Shown here: piece by piece, positions 28,743-37,660 of the stretch | Numbering within the stretch: position 1 is the first letter of the stretch | How the letters are laid out: each line of letters opens with the position of its first letter | From: Prolixibacter bellariivorans ATCC BAA-1284 | GTDB lineage: Bacteria > Bacteroidota > Bacteroidia > Bacteroidales > Prolixibacteraceae | NCBI RefSeq assembly: GCF_000621705.1 | Contig: NZ_JHXO01000010.1 | Coordinates: forward strand, 1 to 64,000 | DNA length: 64,000 bases | Direction of reading: 5' to 3' | Notes under the pieces: model-generated | What the model was told of the DNA's origin: nothing | Database searches by the model: none | What the model saw: only the letters and a program-made list of their open reading frames with translations | Program-made: the position numbers and the translations under genes

Positions 28743-28856
28743 CGTTGAGAAATCTTGCTGAATGTTAATCCGGCAGTAAAATTAGCACAATGTTGATCAT
28801 TAATATTTTCTGCGTCAAGACCAATCACATCGAACGATTGAGGTGCCCTAGCGAGT

Positions 28857-31238
28857 TTACATATTCAGCAGATTGCCGATTTTTATTCCTATATAAATGG
28901 AACGAGGTAGTCCCGGCCCATAAATATATCCCGGATCACGATCAACTCCCCGGTCAAAATCTTCTTGATAGGAATTAAAGATATTTTTTACTCCTCCATA
29001 AAGTTGCAAGATCGCCCCGTTGAGTTTGATGTTATATCGAACCTTCATCCCAAAATCAAAAAACGGATCCGATTCGCGCAATTCCCCTTCTTCCGGGTTT
29101 GCCAGGGTATTACCAAAATAGGGAATTAGCATCTTTCCTGTATAGTTTGACGAGGAAGAGATTCCCAAATTAGCTATCGGCTTCCAATCCAATGTCAGGT
29201 ATCCATAGCTATTGGGAGTACGGAAGAACCGCTTCTCGTTAAACTCCTGCACCTCACTATACCGACTGCGTTGAAAGGTTAATCCTGACTTCATCGAGAA
29301 ACTTTTCCCGGGAACAAAATTCAGCTCCAGGTTAACTCCCTGAACAGTCGCTCCTCCTTTTGCATTCGTCCGGGTATACACCACCACGCCGTTTCCATCG
29401 GGTGCCCCGTATTCGTTCACAAAGGCATCGTTCAGCTGGGTGTAAAATCCTTCAGCTAGGAATCCCAAAGACACCTTGCCCAATTGTTTGTTAAAATCAA
29501 GCGATGCCATGGTACTGTGGCTCGTTTCCTGTTTCAAGTCCGGATCATTTTGGTGAATCACTTGGCGAGAACCAGACGTCTCGATGTGCAAATCTTCGTC
29601 AAAAATTTGAGGAGCACGATACCCCTTTGAGTAACTTATTCGCACCTGTAAATAATCCTGAATGTCATATTTCAACGTTACACGGGGACTGAAAACATTT
29701 CCCTCTTTTTCTTCGCCCGAAGTAGTTTCATCAGTGACCTTATAATGGTCAAGACGACCTCCAACCGACACATTCGTTTTATTCCAGGTAACATCATATT
29801 GTCCGAATATCCCAAAGGTATTGCTGGTTTGATCGGCTACCAGGGTATTGCTGGTATGCGGAATTTCCACAATCCTATTATTAACAATAATCGCATTCTC
29901 CCAGTCGGGATAACCCAGTTTTTTATCATTCAATGTTTCTCTCCGATTTTCCAGTCCCACGATTAAATTGGTACCGTCGAAACGGGCATTGTACTGTGTG
30001 CCTGCGACACCTGTAACTCCTTTGGTTTTCCCATAATCTTGTAATGATTGTTCTGCTCCGTAATAGGAATCACGATTGATCAGTTGACCCGAAACATAAA
30101 CAGACCACAAATCGGTTTCCCGGAAAAACTGCTCATACGTAAGCGCACCCGTAATCATATCATGATTCACTGCTTCGGCAATATCCGATTCATGCTCCGG
30201 ATAATCAAACTTGTCCCCGCCACGACGGTTCTCCTTAATATTAAAAAAATCGGCCGTTAGTTTGTTACGAAACCCAAATCGATGAAAAAGCCGGGTTCCG
30301 AAAGTTGTATTATTCATTTTAGGAAGCTCCGAAAAGCCGTCACCATTCGCATCAAACGGAGCCTTGTCACGGAAAAAACCATAGACAGACATTCCTGTTT
30401 TATTATCGCTTGAAACCACCGATGCGTTGGCATTTACACTGTAGTCCTGTGCCGGATCACCTGCATCTTTAATTCCGACACCATTGACACCCCCATTCAC
30501 TCCAAACTCATATGAGTTCCGGATAGGTTCCTGAAGAATCAGGTTAATGGTCCCTGCAATCGCATTACTTCCGTACAAAGCAGAACCACCACCGCGAACC
30601 ACCTCTATCCGTTCGATCATGTTCGATGGAATCAGTTCCAGCCCATATACGCCAGCCAATCCGCTAAAAATGGGCCGACCGTTGATCAGTATCTGGGAAT
30701 AAGGACCTTCCATACCATTAATCCGTACCTGGCTGAACCCACAATTCTGGCAATCATTCTCCATGCGAACTCCCGGGCTAAAATTCAATCCTTCGCTAAG
30801 TGTAATCGCATTCATCGTGGTCAGCAGTTTGGGAGTAATTGTATTAACAATGACCGATGACTCTTTCCGGTCTTTCGCGTTTCTATCCCCCGTTACTACA
30901 ACCTCATTAATGTTTAATACATCAGGAGAAAGCTGAAAATTGACCTCTTCCGTTTCTCCCTTTTTTATAAAAATCTTCTTCGTTATTGGTTTATATCCCA
31001 ATGTCTGAGCTTTTATTGTCCATGTACCTTCCTGAAGATTAAGCAAACGGTAATGACCGGTTTCATCGGTCACTGTACCCATAGTGGTTCCCTCAACTAC
31101 GATGGAAACAAATGGCAGATGCTCATCAACCGACTTGACATGACCTACAATATTGGCATCGGTATTTAAACGTTGAGCTTTAACGCCAGGAACAAATAAT
31201 ATGAACGAATACAGAATATATAGAATGAATTGTTTCAC
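28857..31238 (-). CDS. TonB-dependent outer-membrane receptor
   Basis: 793 residues. After a signal peptide (ending VKA-QRLN) come a CarboxypepD_reg-like domain (IVGHVKSVDEHLPFVSIVVEGTTMGTVTDETGHYRL, about 30-105), a plug domain (NEVVVTGDRNAKDRKES to about 230, with GMEGPYSQILINGRPIF) and a 22-strand-type barrel ending in GIKIGNLLNM. The start is GTG, with an in-frame stop five codons upstream. The nearest upstream gene encodes a His-rich protein, and the Feo operon lies behind that, so a metal or metal-chelate substrate is plausible. No motif reveals the ligand. The receptor is not SusC-type, as no SusD gene follows. Confidence 0.9.
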   Translation of the reverse strand: MKQFILYILYSFILFVPGVKAQRLNTDANIVGHVKSVDEHLPFVSIVVEGTTMGTVTDETGHYRLLNLQEGTWTIKAQTLGYKPITKKIFIKKGETEEVNFQLSPDVLNINEVVVTGDRNAKDRKESSVIVNTITPKLLTTMNAITLSEGLNFSPGVRMENDCQNCGFSQVRINGMEGPYSQILINGRPIFSGLAGVYGLELIPSNMIERIEVVRGGGSALYGSNAIAGTINLILQEPIRNSYEFGVNGGVNGVGIKDAGDPAQDYSVNANASVVSSDNKTGMSVYGFFRDKAPFDANGDGFSELPKMNNTTFGTRLFHRFGFRNKLTADFFNIKENRRGGDKFDYPEHESDIAEAVNHDMITGALTYEQFFRETDLWSVYVSGQLINRDSYYGAEQSLQDYGKTKGVTGVAGTQYNARFDGTNLIVGLENRRETLNDKKLGYPDWENAIIVNNRIVEIPHTSNTLVADQTSNTFGIFGQYDVTWNKTNVSVGGRLDHYKVTDETTSGEEKEGNVFSPRVTLKYDIQDYLQVRISYSKGYRAPQIFDEDLHIETSGSRQVIHQNDPDLKQETSHSTMASLDFNKQLGKVSLGFLAEGFYTQLNDAFVNEYGAPDGNGVVVYTRTNAKGGATVQGVNLELNFVPGKSFSMKSGLTFQRSRYSEVQEFNEKRFFRTPNSYGYLTLDWKPIANLGISSSSNYTGKMLIPYFGNTLANPEEGELRESDPFFDFGMKVRYNIKLNGAILQLYGGVKNIFNSYQEDFDRGVDRDPGYIYGPGLPRSIYIGIKIGNLLNM

Positions 31239-31556
31239 GTTTGAGAATATTTAATGGTTGATGTATAACTCCTTTATTGCAGCATTACTCTTAGATTTGT
31301 AGCTGCTCTAATTTTACATGAGAAAAATAATACGCGCATTTATCTGTCATGCCACCAGTATCCCTGATTTCTCTTTCGTTATTTTTTTCATCACCTTATA
31401 AACCAGGCAATTACACATAATTAGTTACTCCGGAGATGGCAGATCCATTCCCGACAAGACAAACAACTAATGAAAATCCATGTGCTCATCCTGCAAAGAG
31501 TAAATCAGGGTATCAGCAGAGAGAGCTGATACAGCTGCTAATGCTCAAATTGCGTA
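31239..31556. other. 318-bp intergenic region, no gene seen
   Basis: AT-rich gap between the TonB receptor and the His-rich gene. It should hold the receptor promoter and leader. No exact TAnnTTTG box was found on the minus strand. A short imperfect palindrome (AGCTGATACAGCT, around 31520-31535) is the only structure noticed. Confidence 0.4.
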
Positions 31557-31931
31557 TTATATACTTGAATATCTAATGGGTGGGGCTCTCTCTGAATTTT
31601 GTGAGAGCAATGTCTGATAATAAGAAGAATGACAAAGAATAGAACGCTTTAACAGCTTTGAGTGAGTGAATACCGTTAAAACGAAAAATGAAGAAATAAA
31701 AAGAATATGAACGCTGTGAACATGCATACAACCTTCGGTCGTATGATGATGATGTTTTATTGGCTTGGAATCACTGTGCTTGTTGTATGGATGAGCATGT
31801 ACCAGAACCTGTCCGTTCGGTAACTGGTGCACATGCATAAACAAAGCATCGTTAGTCACCAACAAAAGGACGACCATAGCGCCAAGGAGCGCGACAATTT
31901 GTTTACCCCTATTTTTAAAAGACAGGTTCAT
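31557..31931 (-). CDS. His-rich small membrane-associated protein
   Basis: 124 residues. One N-terminal hydrophobic segment (IVALLGAMVVLLLVTNDALF) is followed by a His-rich stretch of about 45 residues (MHVHQLPNG, HAHPYNKHSDS, KHHHH, CMHVHSVH). A second hydrophobic segment (ILFISSFFVLTVF) and a short tail come next. Such His clusters bind transition metals. The gene precedes the TonB receptor on the same strand by 318 bp. This arrangement, a His-rich protein before a TonB receptor, suggests metal capture, probably at the inner membrane or in the periplasm. No family name is claimed. Confidence 0.65.
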   Translation of the reverse strand: MNLSFKNRGKQIVALLGAMVVLLLVTNDALFMHVHQLPNGQVLVHAHPYNKHSDSKPIKHHHHTTEGCMHVHSVHILFISSFFVLTVFTHSKLLKRSILCHSSYYQTLLSQNSERAPPIRYSSI

Positions 31932-31969
31932 TTAACGAATATAGACAAATTCAAGTTATTATAGCTGTC

Positions 31970-31995
31970 AAAAGCCCCTCCGTTTCCGGAGAGGC
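31970..31995 (-). terminator. terminator after the feo operon
   Basis: The same GCCCCTCCG...CGGAGAGGC hairpin as at 28716-28742, with a T-run on the minus strand. It lies about 90 bp past the FeoB-associated gene and ahead of the His-rich gene. Confidence 0.75.
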
Positions 31996-32085
31996 GATTG
32001 AGGTCTGCTCTTTTCATTAGACCGACTATTCAACAGAGCAGATTGGTTAGGCAGGTATATGAATACGAATCGCTGTGTTTTCTTT

Positions 32086-32289
32086 TCAGGAACAACAGGA
32101 ATGACTTTTACTCACCTGTTTAACCGGACTATGACAGGCTTTGGCACCGGCCATATTTTTTAAATCGCAACCACTGCATCCGGCACATCCTCCTGACGCA
32201 CCTTTCGAGCGCAAACTTTTGACAATGCTGTATACCATATAGGCAAACGCTGAAAAGACAATGATATAGACCAATATATTTTGTACCAT
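32086..32289 (-). CDS. FeoB-associated Cys-rich membrane protein
   Basis: 67 residues. One N-terminal membrane helix (ILVYIIVFSAFAYMVYSIV) is followed by a short Cys-rich tail (GGCAGCSGCDLKNM... then CHS and CCS). This matches the FeoB-associated small-protein family that follows feoB in many Bacteroidota and Firmicutes. The Cys residues may bind iron or an iron-sulfur centre. The internal ATG at 32289 was chosen because the longer reading runs through the end of feoAB. The gap to feoAB is 19 bp, so the two are cotranscribed. Confidence 0.85.
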   Translation of the reverse strand: MVQNILVYIIVFSAFAYMVYSIVKSLRSKGASGGCAGCSGCDLKNMAGAKACHSPVKQVSKSHSCCS

Positions 32290-32308
32290 CACGTGTGATT
32301 TTTTCGGG

Positions 32309-34795
32309 TTAAACAAACAAACTTCCAATCTGGTACGTGGCAAAGGCCACCACCCAGGCAATCCCCGTGGTATACACCATACTAAAGACAGCCCACTTCC
32401 AGTTCGACTCTTTCTTGATGGCAGCAATCACCGCTACGCACGGGAAATAGATCAAAATAAACAGCATAAAACCAAAGGCAACCAACGGTGTAAACACCCT
32501 CTCTCCTTTTAGTTTTCCGGAAGAATGTCTCTGTTGCTGCAGCTTCTGCACCAGCGTGCCCGAATCGCCGTCACCCTTTGCATGGTAAAGAATTCCCATC
32601 GTGCTCACCACAATTTCCTTGGCGGCCAGTCCGGTGAGAATACTCACTCCTATTTTCCAGTCAAAACCCAGTGGTTTCAATACAGGTGCCAGGGCATGTC
32701 CCATCCGACCGATGTACGAATTCTCCTGATGTTCGGAAGCTTTGTCCATCTCCAGCTGCGAAATCTGATGTTGCTTTTGCGTTTCGTTCAGCGATGCATT
32801 GTTTTCCACCTGGGCAATACTTGCATCATAATTCTGCGTGTAATTTACCTTTCGGGGGAAGTAACTTAAAGCCCATATCAAAATCGAAGCGACCAGAATC
32901 ACTCCACCCATTTTCTTCAGGTACTGAACACCTTTGTGCCACATGTGAATAGAAGTGTTCCGCAAGGTTGGCATCCGGTAAGGCGGCAATTCCATCACAA
33001 ACGGAACTGCGGCTTTGCGGAAGACCGTATTCTTCAGCACCAGCGCCACCACAATGGCCATGATGATGCCAATCATGTAAATGGAAAAGAGAACCAGTCC
33101 CTGGTTTTTCGGGAAGAAGGCAGAAATGATCAATACATATACCGGCAGCCGTGCACTGCATGACATGAACGGCGTAATCATCATCGTCAGGATGCGGTCC
33201 TTCCGGTTCTCCAGTGTCCGGGTCGCCATCACGGCGGGCACGTTACAGCCGAAACCCATGATAAGCGGAATGAATGATTTCCCGTGCAACCCGATTTTGT
33301 GCATCAGCCGGTCCATGATGAATGAAACACGCGCCATGTAACCGGTGTCTTCCATAAAGGAGATAAAGAAGAACAGGATCAGGATATTGGGCAGGAAGAC
33401 AATTACACCGCCCACGCCGCCTATCACACCGTCGACCAACAAATCCTTCAGCGGGCCGGCCGCCATGTGGCTTCCCACAAAGTCACCGATGTAGCCTACG
33501 CCCGTGTTAATCCATTCCATGGGGTAATTGCCCAGTGTGAACGTAGCCTGAAACATCAGCCACATGACAAAGATGAAAATGGGAAAGCCCAGTATCCGAT
33601 TCGTAATAAATGAATCAATCTCTTTGCTGCGCTGCCGCCTCTTCTCGCGGCTCTCGATGTAGGTCTCACTCAGCGCCCCCGCCACAAAACCGTATTTGGC
33701 ATCAGTAATCACCGTTTCCGACGATTCGCCAAAAGCCTTTTCCAGCTTGGCAATCTCGCGGTCGGTCAGCTCGTTGATGCGAGCAAAATTATCGCGCTTC
33801 TTCAGCATCGAGCGGGTTGTCCGGTCGTTTTCCAGCAACTTCACTGCCAGGTAACGCGACGAATATTTATCGATTAAATGTTCGTCCTTGTCCAGCTCCT
33901 TCCGGAGAATATCGATGGATTTTTCAATATCGTGTCCGTAATTGATGTTCACGTAACGCACAACCGGGTCACGGTCTTCGTACACATCAATCACTTTTCG
34001 CATCAGGTTTTTAATGCCCTGCCCTTTCACGGCAACGGTAGGAATAATAGGAATGCCGAGCATTTCGCCCAACTCGCGGAATTTTAAACGGGCGCCTTTC
34101 TTCTCCAATTCATCGTACATATTCAGGGCAATCACCACCTTGATGTTCATATCGATGAGCTGCGTGGTGAGGAAGAGGTTCCGCTCCAGGTTCGAAGCAT
34201 CCACCACGTTGACAACCACGTCGGGCATGCGCTCCATGATGTGGGAGCGGACATATAATTCTTCGGGGGTATATTCCGTAATGGAATAGGTTCCCGGAAG
34301 GTCGGTAATGTTAATCAGGTAACCATCCTGCCGCATGCGGGCCATCTTCGCATCGATGGTCACACCGCCGTAGTTTCCTACCCGTTCGTGCGAGCCGGAA
34401 GCCTGGTTAAAGAACGAGGTCTTTCCGCAGTTGGGGTTGCCCACCAGCGCCATATTGATGGTCTTACTTTTTTCGTGGGCTGTTTTTTTCAGGACGTTGT
34501 CGGAAATAATGCCGTTGAAGCCGTTCAGCTTCTGACTGTCGGCTTCGGCGCCAGACAACACATCAATCAGGTTGGCCTCGCTGCGGCGCAACGACACATT
34601 GTAGCCCATGATTTCGTATTCGACCGGGTCCTGTAACGGCGCATTCTTGATGACACGCACCTTTTTTCCCTTCACGAATCCCATTTCGGTAATCCGTTTC
34701 CGGAAGGCTCCGTGTCCCAACACTTTCGTGATAACGCCCGATTCACCAGTGCTCAAATTCGCTAACCGGTCAACCGTCAGTTCTGTCGTCTCCAT
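32309..34795 (-). CDS. feoAB: fused FeoA-FeoB ferrous iron transporter
   Basis: 828 residues. Residues 1-80 are a FeoA SH3-like domain (LGHGAFRKRITEMGFVKGKKVRVIKNAPLQDPVEYEI). The FeoB GTPase follows: G1 GNPNCGKT (119-126), a switch element VGNYGGVTIDAK, DLPG and NMYD. The core membrane region has the Gate motifs around GFGCNVPAVMATRTLENRKDR and SCSARLPVYVLI. FeoB moves Fe2+ into the cytoplasm. The FeoA-FeoB fusion is frequent in Bacteroidota. It is preceded, 14 bp upstream, by an OprB-like porin and followed by the FeoB-associated protein, an apparent three-gene iron operon. Confidence 0.96.
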   Translation of the reverse strand: METTELTVDRLANLSTGESGVITKVLGHGAFRKRITEMGFVKGKKVRVIKNAPLQDPVEYEIMGYNVSLRRSEANLIDVLSGAEADSQKLNGFNGIISDNVLKKTAHEKSKTINMALVGNPNCGKTSFFNQASGSHERVGNYGGVTIDAKMARMRQDGYLINITDLPGTYSITEYTPEELYVRSHIMERMPDVVVNVVDASNLERNLFLTTQLIDMNIKVVIALNMYDELEKKGARLKFRELGEMLGIPIIPTVAVKGQGIKNLMRKVIDVYEDRDPVVRYVNINYGHDIEKSIDILRKELDKDEHLIDKYSSRYLAVKLLENDRTTRSMLKKRDNFARINELTDREIAKLEKAFGESSETVITDAKYGFVAGALSETYIESREKRRQRSKEIDSFITNRILGFPIFIFVMWLMFQATFTLGNYPMEWINTGVGYIGDFVGSHMAAGPLKDLLVDGVIGGVGGVIVFLPNILILFFFISFMEDTGYMARVSFIMDRLMHKIGLHGKSFIPLIMGFGCNVPAVMATRTLENRKDRILTMMITPFMSCSARLPVYVLIISAFFPKNQGLVLFSIYMIGIIMAIVVALVLKNTVFRKAAVPFVMELPPYRMPTLRNTSIHMWHKGVQYLKKMGGVILVASILIWALSYFPRKVNYTQNYDASIAQVENNASLNETQKQHQISQLEMDKASEHQENSYIGRMGHALAPVLKPLGFDWKIGVSILTGLAAKEIVVSTMGILYHAKGDGDSGTLVQKLQQQRHSSGKLKGERVFTPLVAFGFMLFILIYFPCVAVIAAIKKESNWKWAVFSMVYTTGIAWVVAFATYQIGSLFV

Positions 34796-34809
34796 ATTCC
34801 GTCCCTCTC

Positions 34810-35961
34810 TTAAAAAGTAATTCCCAGCCTGATCATCCCAACTTTCGCTGCCGGCAGTTCAACGTCCGTTCCGGCTGGATGCACGATGTACTGAAAATCG
34901 GGTTGCAGGTATATATTATTGGTTACATTGCATTTATAGGTCAATTCGATAGCGGTTTCATCCAGCTTGATGACCCCCATGTGTGCGTGGGCAATTGCCA
35001 GCCCCAGCACATCGTCGCCATCCTTGTTGAAAACCCCGTAGTAGTTGATTCCGGTGCCGATGTAGAATGACACCGGGTTGTCTTTCGTTGGAGCAATCCC
35101 CAACTGCGTGAAAAATCCCAGCGAACGGTTATGTCCTTCCGCCTGGTAAAGGGTTTGGTCGCCCAGGAAATAATAGCCGATGCTTTTCGATTGCTGCGCC
35201 GGCGTATTTCCGTTTCCGGAAGAAGGGAAATAGTGATAGAATCCCATCTTGTAGGTTCCGTCCAGATTTCCCGATAGGGTAACCGGCAACTGCACCTCCG
35301 AAATGGCGAGCAAGCCTTCCTTGCTATCCAGGTTCCATTTCAGGTTATGGGGATTGGCATCGAATCCGGTGGAACAACCTTCGTACAAAGCAGCCATTAC
35401 TGTGAACCTGTCGTTGGCCGACCATTTTACCGAAGCGCCCAAAGCTGTAAGCGGGAAAATCGGAGCAGGCAAATTGCACGAAATGGTGGGTGGAATTCCA
35501 AACGAGCTGTTCAGGTATTCGCCGGCATATTCGGTATTGGCATACTCCACATTCAGGTCCTGTAGTCCGGCAGTTATTTCAAATTGCCCCAACTTCTGAG
35601 AAAACCAAAATTCCTGGAAGAAGGTATGATCGCCAGCTTCGATATTCGACGCTACCTGCACATCGCCAATTAAATCAGCCGAAGGTGAATCGCCGTGTGT
35701 GGAGGTCGCATGCAGATAAAACGTTCCGCCGTTCCACCATCCGGCTTTTTCGGTATCGAATCCCAGGCAAAACTGCGCCATGCCCAGGTAGGCATAACCA
35801 CTTTCGATGCCTCCGTTAAAATTATATGTGTTATCAGCGGTGTAATTCGCTTCCAACTTAAATGCTTCCTCTCTTTTGCGTTCCACGTCCTTTGCCATTC
35901 CGGTAAACGGAAGACAAAAAATGCAATTCGATAATAGGAACGTACGCCATCGCAAACTCAT
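34810..35961 (-). CDS. OprB-like outer-membrane porin, in operon with feoAB
   Basis: 383 residues. After a signal peptide (ending MAKD) the sequence is a run of amphipathic beta strands. Features typical of the carbohydrate-selective porin OprB family are visible: LEANYTADNTYNFNGGI near the N-terminus, FWFSQKLGQFEITAGLQDL, and SIGYYFLGDQTLY later. The final strand (KVGMIRLGITF) ends in Phe, as outer-membrane barrels do. The ATG at 35961 is preferred to a TTG six codons upstream. It lies 14 bp before feoAB, so it may be an outer-membrane gate for Fe2+ or an iron complex. That role is inference from position. Confidence 0.8.
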   Translation of the reverse strand: MSLRWRTFLLSNCIFCLPFTGMAKDVERKREEAFKLEANYTADNTYNFNGGIESGYAYLGMAQFCLGFDTEKAGWWNGGTFYLHATSTHGDSPSADLIGDVQVASNIEAGDHTFFQEFWFSQKLGQFEITAGLQDLNVEYANTEYAGEYLNSSFGIPPTISCNLPAPIFPLTALGASVKWSANDRFTVMAALYEGCSTGFDANPHNLKWNLDSKEGLLAISEVQLPVTLSGNLDGTYKMGFYHYFPSSGNGNTPAQQSKSIGYYFLGDQTLYQAEGHNRSLGFFTQLGIAPTKDNPVSFYIGTGINYYGVFNKDGDDVLGLAIAHAHMGVIKLDETAIELTYKCNVTNNIYLQPDFQYIVHPAGTDVELPAAKVGMIRLGITF

Positions 35962-35989
35962 CTTTATCCGGTATTTCAAATCAACACTA

Positions 35990-35997
35990 CAAAAATA
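35990..35997 (-). promoter_or_regulatory. putative -7 box for the porin-feo operon
   Basis: TATTTTTG on the minus strand matches TAnnTTTG and lies 28 bp before the porin ATG. No suitable TTG at the -33 position. No Fur box with clear symmetry was recognised. Confidence 0.4.
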
Positions 35998-36069
35998 CCG
36001 GACACAAGTCGCCCGTGGAATACCTACTTATAAGGATATCCCGGCATTGGGTCACTATATGTGATGAGG

Positions 36070-36669
36070 CTATTCGGAAAGATAGTCGAGCGAGACGAGT
36101 TTTTTCACCACGGCGTAGATGGTGAGGCCCGATACCGACTTGATGCCGGTTTTCTGGGTGATGTTCTTCCGGTGGGTAATTACCGTGTTGATGCTGATGC
36201 TGAGTTTTTCGGCAATTTCCTTGTTGGTTAGTCCGGTGGCCAGCAGCTTCAATACATCGGTTTCGCGTTCGCTGAGCACCTCTTCGGTAGCGGTTTCCTT
36301 GTTTTCGGTACTGGCGTTTTGCTTGACCAGCTGAATAACCGATTCGGGTGAATCGGATATGGAGATACTACCATCGAAGAGCGAAATCAACCGCTGATCG
36401 AAGAAGGCGTATACCAGCGCCACCCAACTGGTAGCCGGATAGCCTGCCCGAAGGGAGTGGAACCCTTTTTCGTTATTCTGGACATACAACGGGTTGACAA
36501 TTGCCACATTGACCTTCTTGCTAAGGATGCACTGCTCGATAGCATCGAAATTTTCGGCACGATACACCCGCAACCGAAGACCTCCTCCGGATAATATGCG
36601 GTTCAGCCCTTCGTAAATAATCGATGAAGGTTCGACAATCAGAATATTGATATAGGAATGTGTATTCAC
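36070..36669 (-). CDS. LuxR-type regulator with degenerate receiver domain
   Basis: 199 residues. The C-terminal LuxR helix-turn-helix is clear (LSERETDVLKLLATGLTNKEIAEKLSISINTVITHRKNI, about 128-166). The N-terminal ~115 residues resemble a response-regulator receiver (INILIVEPSSIIYEGLNRIL), but the expected phospho-acceptor Asp is replaced, since the strand reads VNVAIVNPLYV. It is therefore unlikely to be controlled by a kinase. The start is GTG and overlaps the stop of the hemerythrin gene by 4 bp (GTGA), so the two proteins are made together. The hemerythrin may supply the signal. Confidence 0.82.
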   Translation of the reverse strand: MNTHSYINILIVEPSSIIYEGLNRILSGGGLRLRVYRAENFDAIEQCILSKKVNVAIVNPLYVQNNEKGFHSLRAGYPATSWVALVYAFFDQRLISLFDGSISISDSPESVIQLVKQNASTENKETATEEVLSERETDVLKLLATGLTNKEIAEKLSISINTVITHRKNITQKTGIKSVSGLTIYAVVKKLVSLDYLSE

Positions 36670-37397
36670 GTTGTCTTGCGGCTTAAATAGTTCTCCATTT
36701 GCTGTACCAGCGGGATGAGTATCTGATCTTCAATTTTGGAGTGAATGGTCAAATCGTAATCGAGCTCGAACAGCGTGAACAGTAATTTCCGTCGTACCTG
36801 CGGCTCATCATTGTTGGGGAGGTATTTCACCAACAGGTTGGTCAGGTCGGTAAGCTTCTCCTCGATGTCGTCGTGATGTTCCTGGTAATCGGCTACCGAA
36901 TAGGTGTCGGGCAGCTTGACATTCCCCCGCTCCGCAATTTTCTGATACAATCGGGTGATGTACGGAAAAACCGTATCGTTCTCGTAATTGAGATGCTCCC
37001 GAACCTCGTTGAAGTAGTTGTTGAAAAACTTCTCCACCATCGCCTGCTCCGGCTGACTCTTATCCTTAAACATTTCCTGAATCAGTTTCAGGATGTTGGG
37101 ATAAATTTCAGCCAGGTAATAGCTATGGCTGTTACTCAGGTAATTAATGATGGACCTCACTTCCCGGTAGGTAAACCGCTCGGCCGGTTTATAATCCACT
37201 CCGTTGTAGAGGTGTGCAAACGTGAGGAAAACCTCGGGATGTAGCTTGTGCTCGTCGCAGATTTCCCGAATGGTCTTCTCCTGCAACGGCGCACTGATGC
37301 CAAAGTGCTCGAGCAACAACATGAGATACGGGTTGTTGAGCACAACCTCCGCCATCTTCATGTCGGGTGACAGGTACAGATTTGCCGTTTGATACAT
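36666..37397 (-). CDS. hemerythrin-domain protein (RIC/ScdA-like)
   Basis: 243 residues. The first ~70 residues (SPDMKMAEVVLNNPYLMLLLEHFGISAPLQEKTIREIC) follow the ScdA/DUF542 N-terminal layout but lack its Cys-Cys pair. The C-terminal four-helix hemerythrin domain carries His91 (SHSYYL), His135 and Glu139 (EVREHLNYENDTVFPYI), His174-175 (YQEHHDDIEE) and His219/Glu223 (TIHSKIEDQILIP), the usual di-iron ligands. RIC proteins repair iron-sulfur clusters damaged by nitric oxide or oxygen. The ATG at 37397 is the family-like start. It is translationally coupled to the LuxR gene downstream, suggesting a sensing rather than purely repair role. Confidence 0.85.
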   Translation of the reverse strand: MYQTANLYLSPDMKMAEVVLNNPYLMLLLEHFGISAPLQEKTIREICDEHKLHPEVFLTFAHLYNGVDYKPAERFTYREVRSIINYLSNSHSYYLAEIYPNILKLIQEMFKDKSQPEQAMVEKFFNNYFNEVREHLNYENDTVFPYITRLYQKIAERGNVKLPDTYSVADYQEHHDDIEEKLTDLTNLLVKYLPNNDEPQVRRKLLFTLFELDYDLTIHSKIEDQILIPLVQQMENYLSRKTT

Positions 37398-37440
37398 GTT
37401 TTTCCGGTTAAGGGATATAGTTTTTCCAAACAAACAGTGA

Positions 37441-37514
37441 TTTGGGGGAATTGTTTTGGGAAGCAAAATTGTCAACCTCCACAATTGATACTCTCCCAAA
37501 ACAATTCCCCCAAA
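37441..37514. repeat. long perfect inverted repeat (21-bp arms)
   Basis: The arms at 37441-37461 and 37494-37514 are exact reverse complements (left arm begins TTTGGGGGAATTG). An inner short inverted repeat (ATTGT...ACAAT) sits in the 32-bp spacer. It lies 43 bp upstream of the hemerythrin ATG, and its right arm runs into the first ~140-bp repeat element. It could form a strong hairpin or cruciform. Confidence 0.8.
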
Positions 37515-37653
37515 CCCCTGAAGGGGCTTTAGGACACTGAGTAATTGTTACAACAACGCTTTAATTGGTGATTGAAAGGAATACCAGATGTTGCTAATTT
37601 ACAGTTACCGTAATCGGGGAATCAAGTCCCCTTTAGGGGATTTAGGGGTGTAA
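37512..37653. repeat. ~140-bp palindromic-end element, copy 1
   Basis: Starts with the palindrome CCCCTGAAGGGG followed by CTTTAGGACACTGAG and ends with AGTCCCCTTTAGGGG, then a GGGGTG end. Both ends are imperfect reverse complements of each other. The interior differs from copies 2 and 3. Confidence 0.8.
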
Positions 37654-37660
37654 ACCAGGC

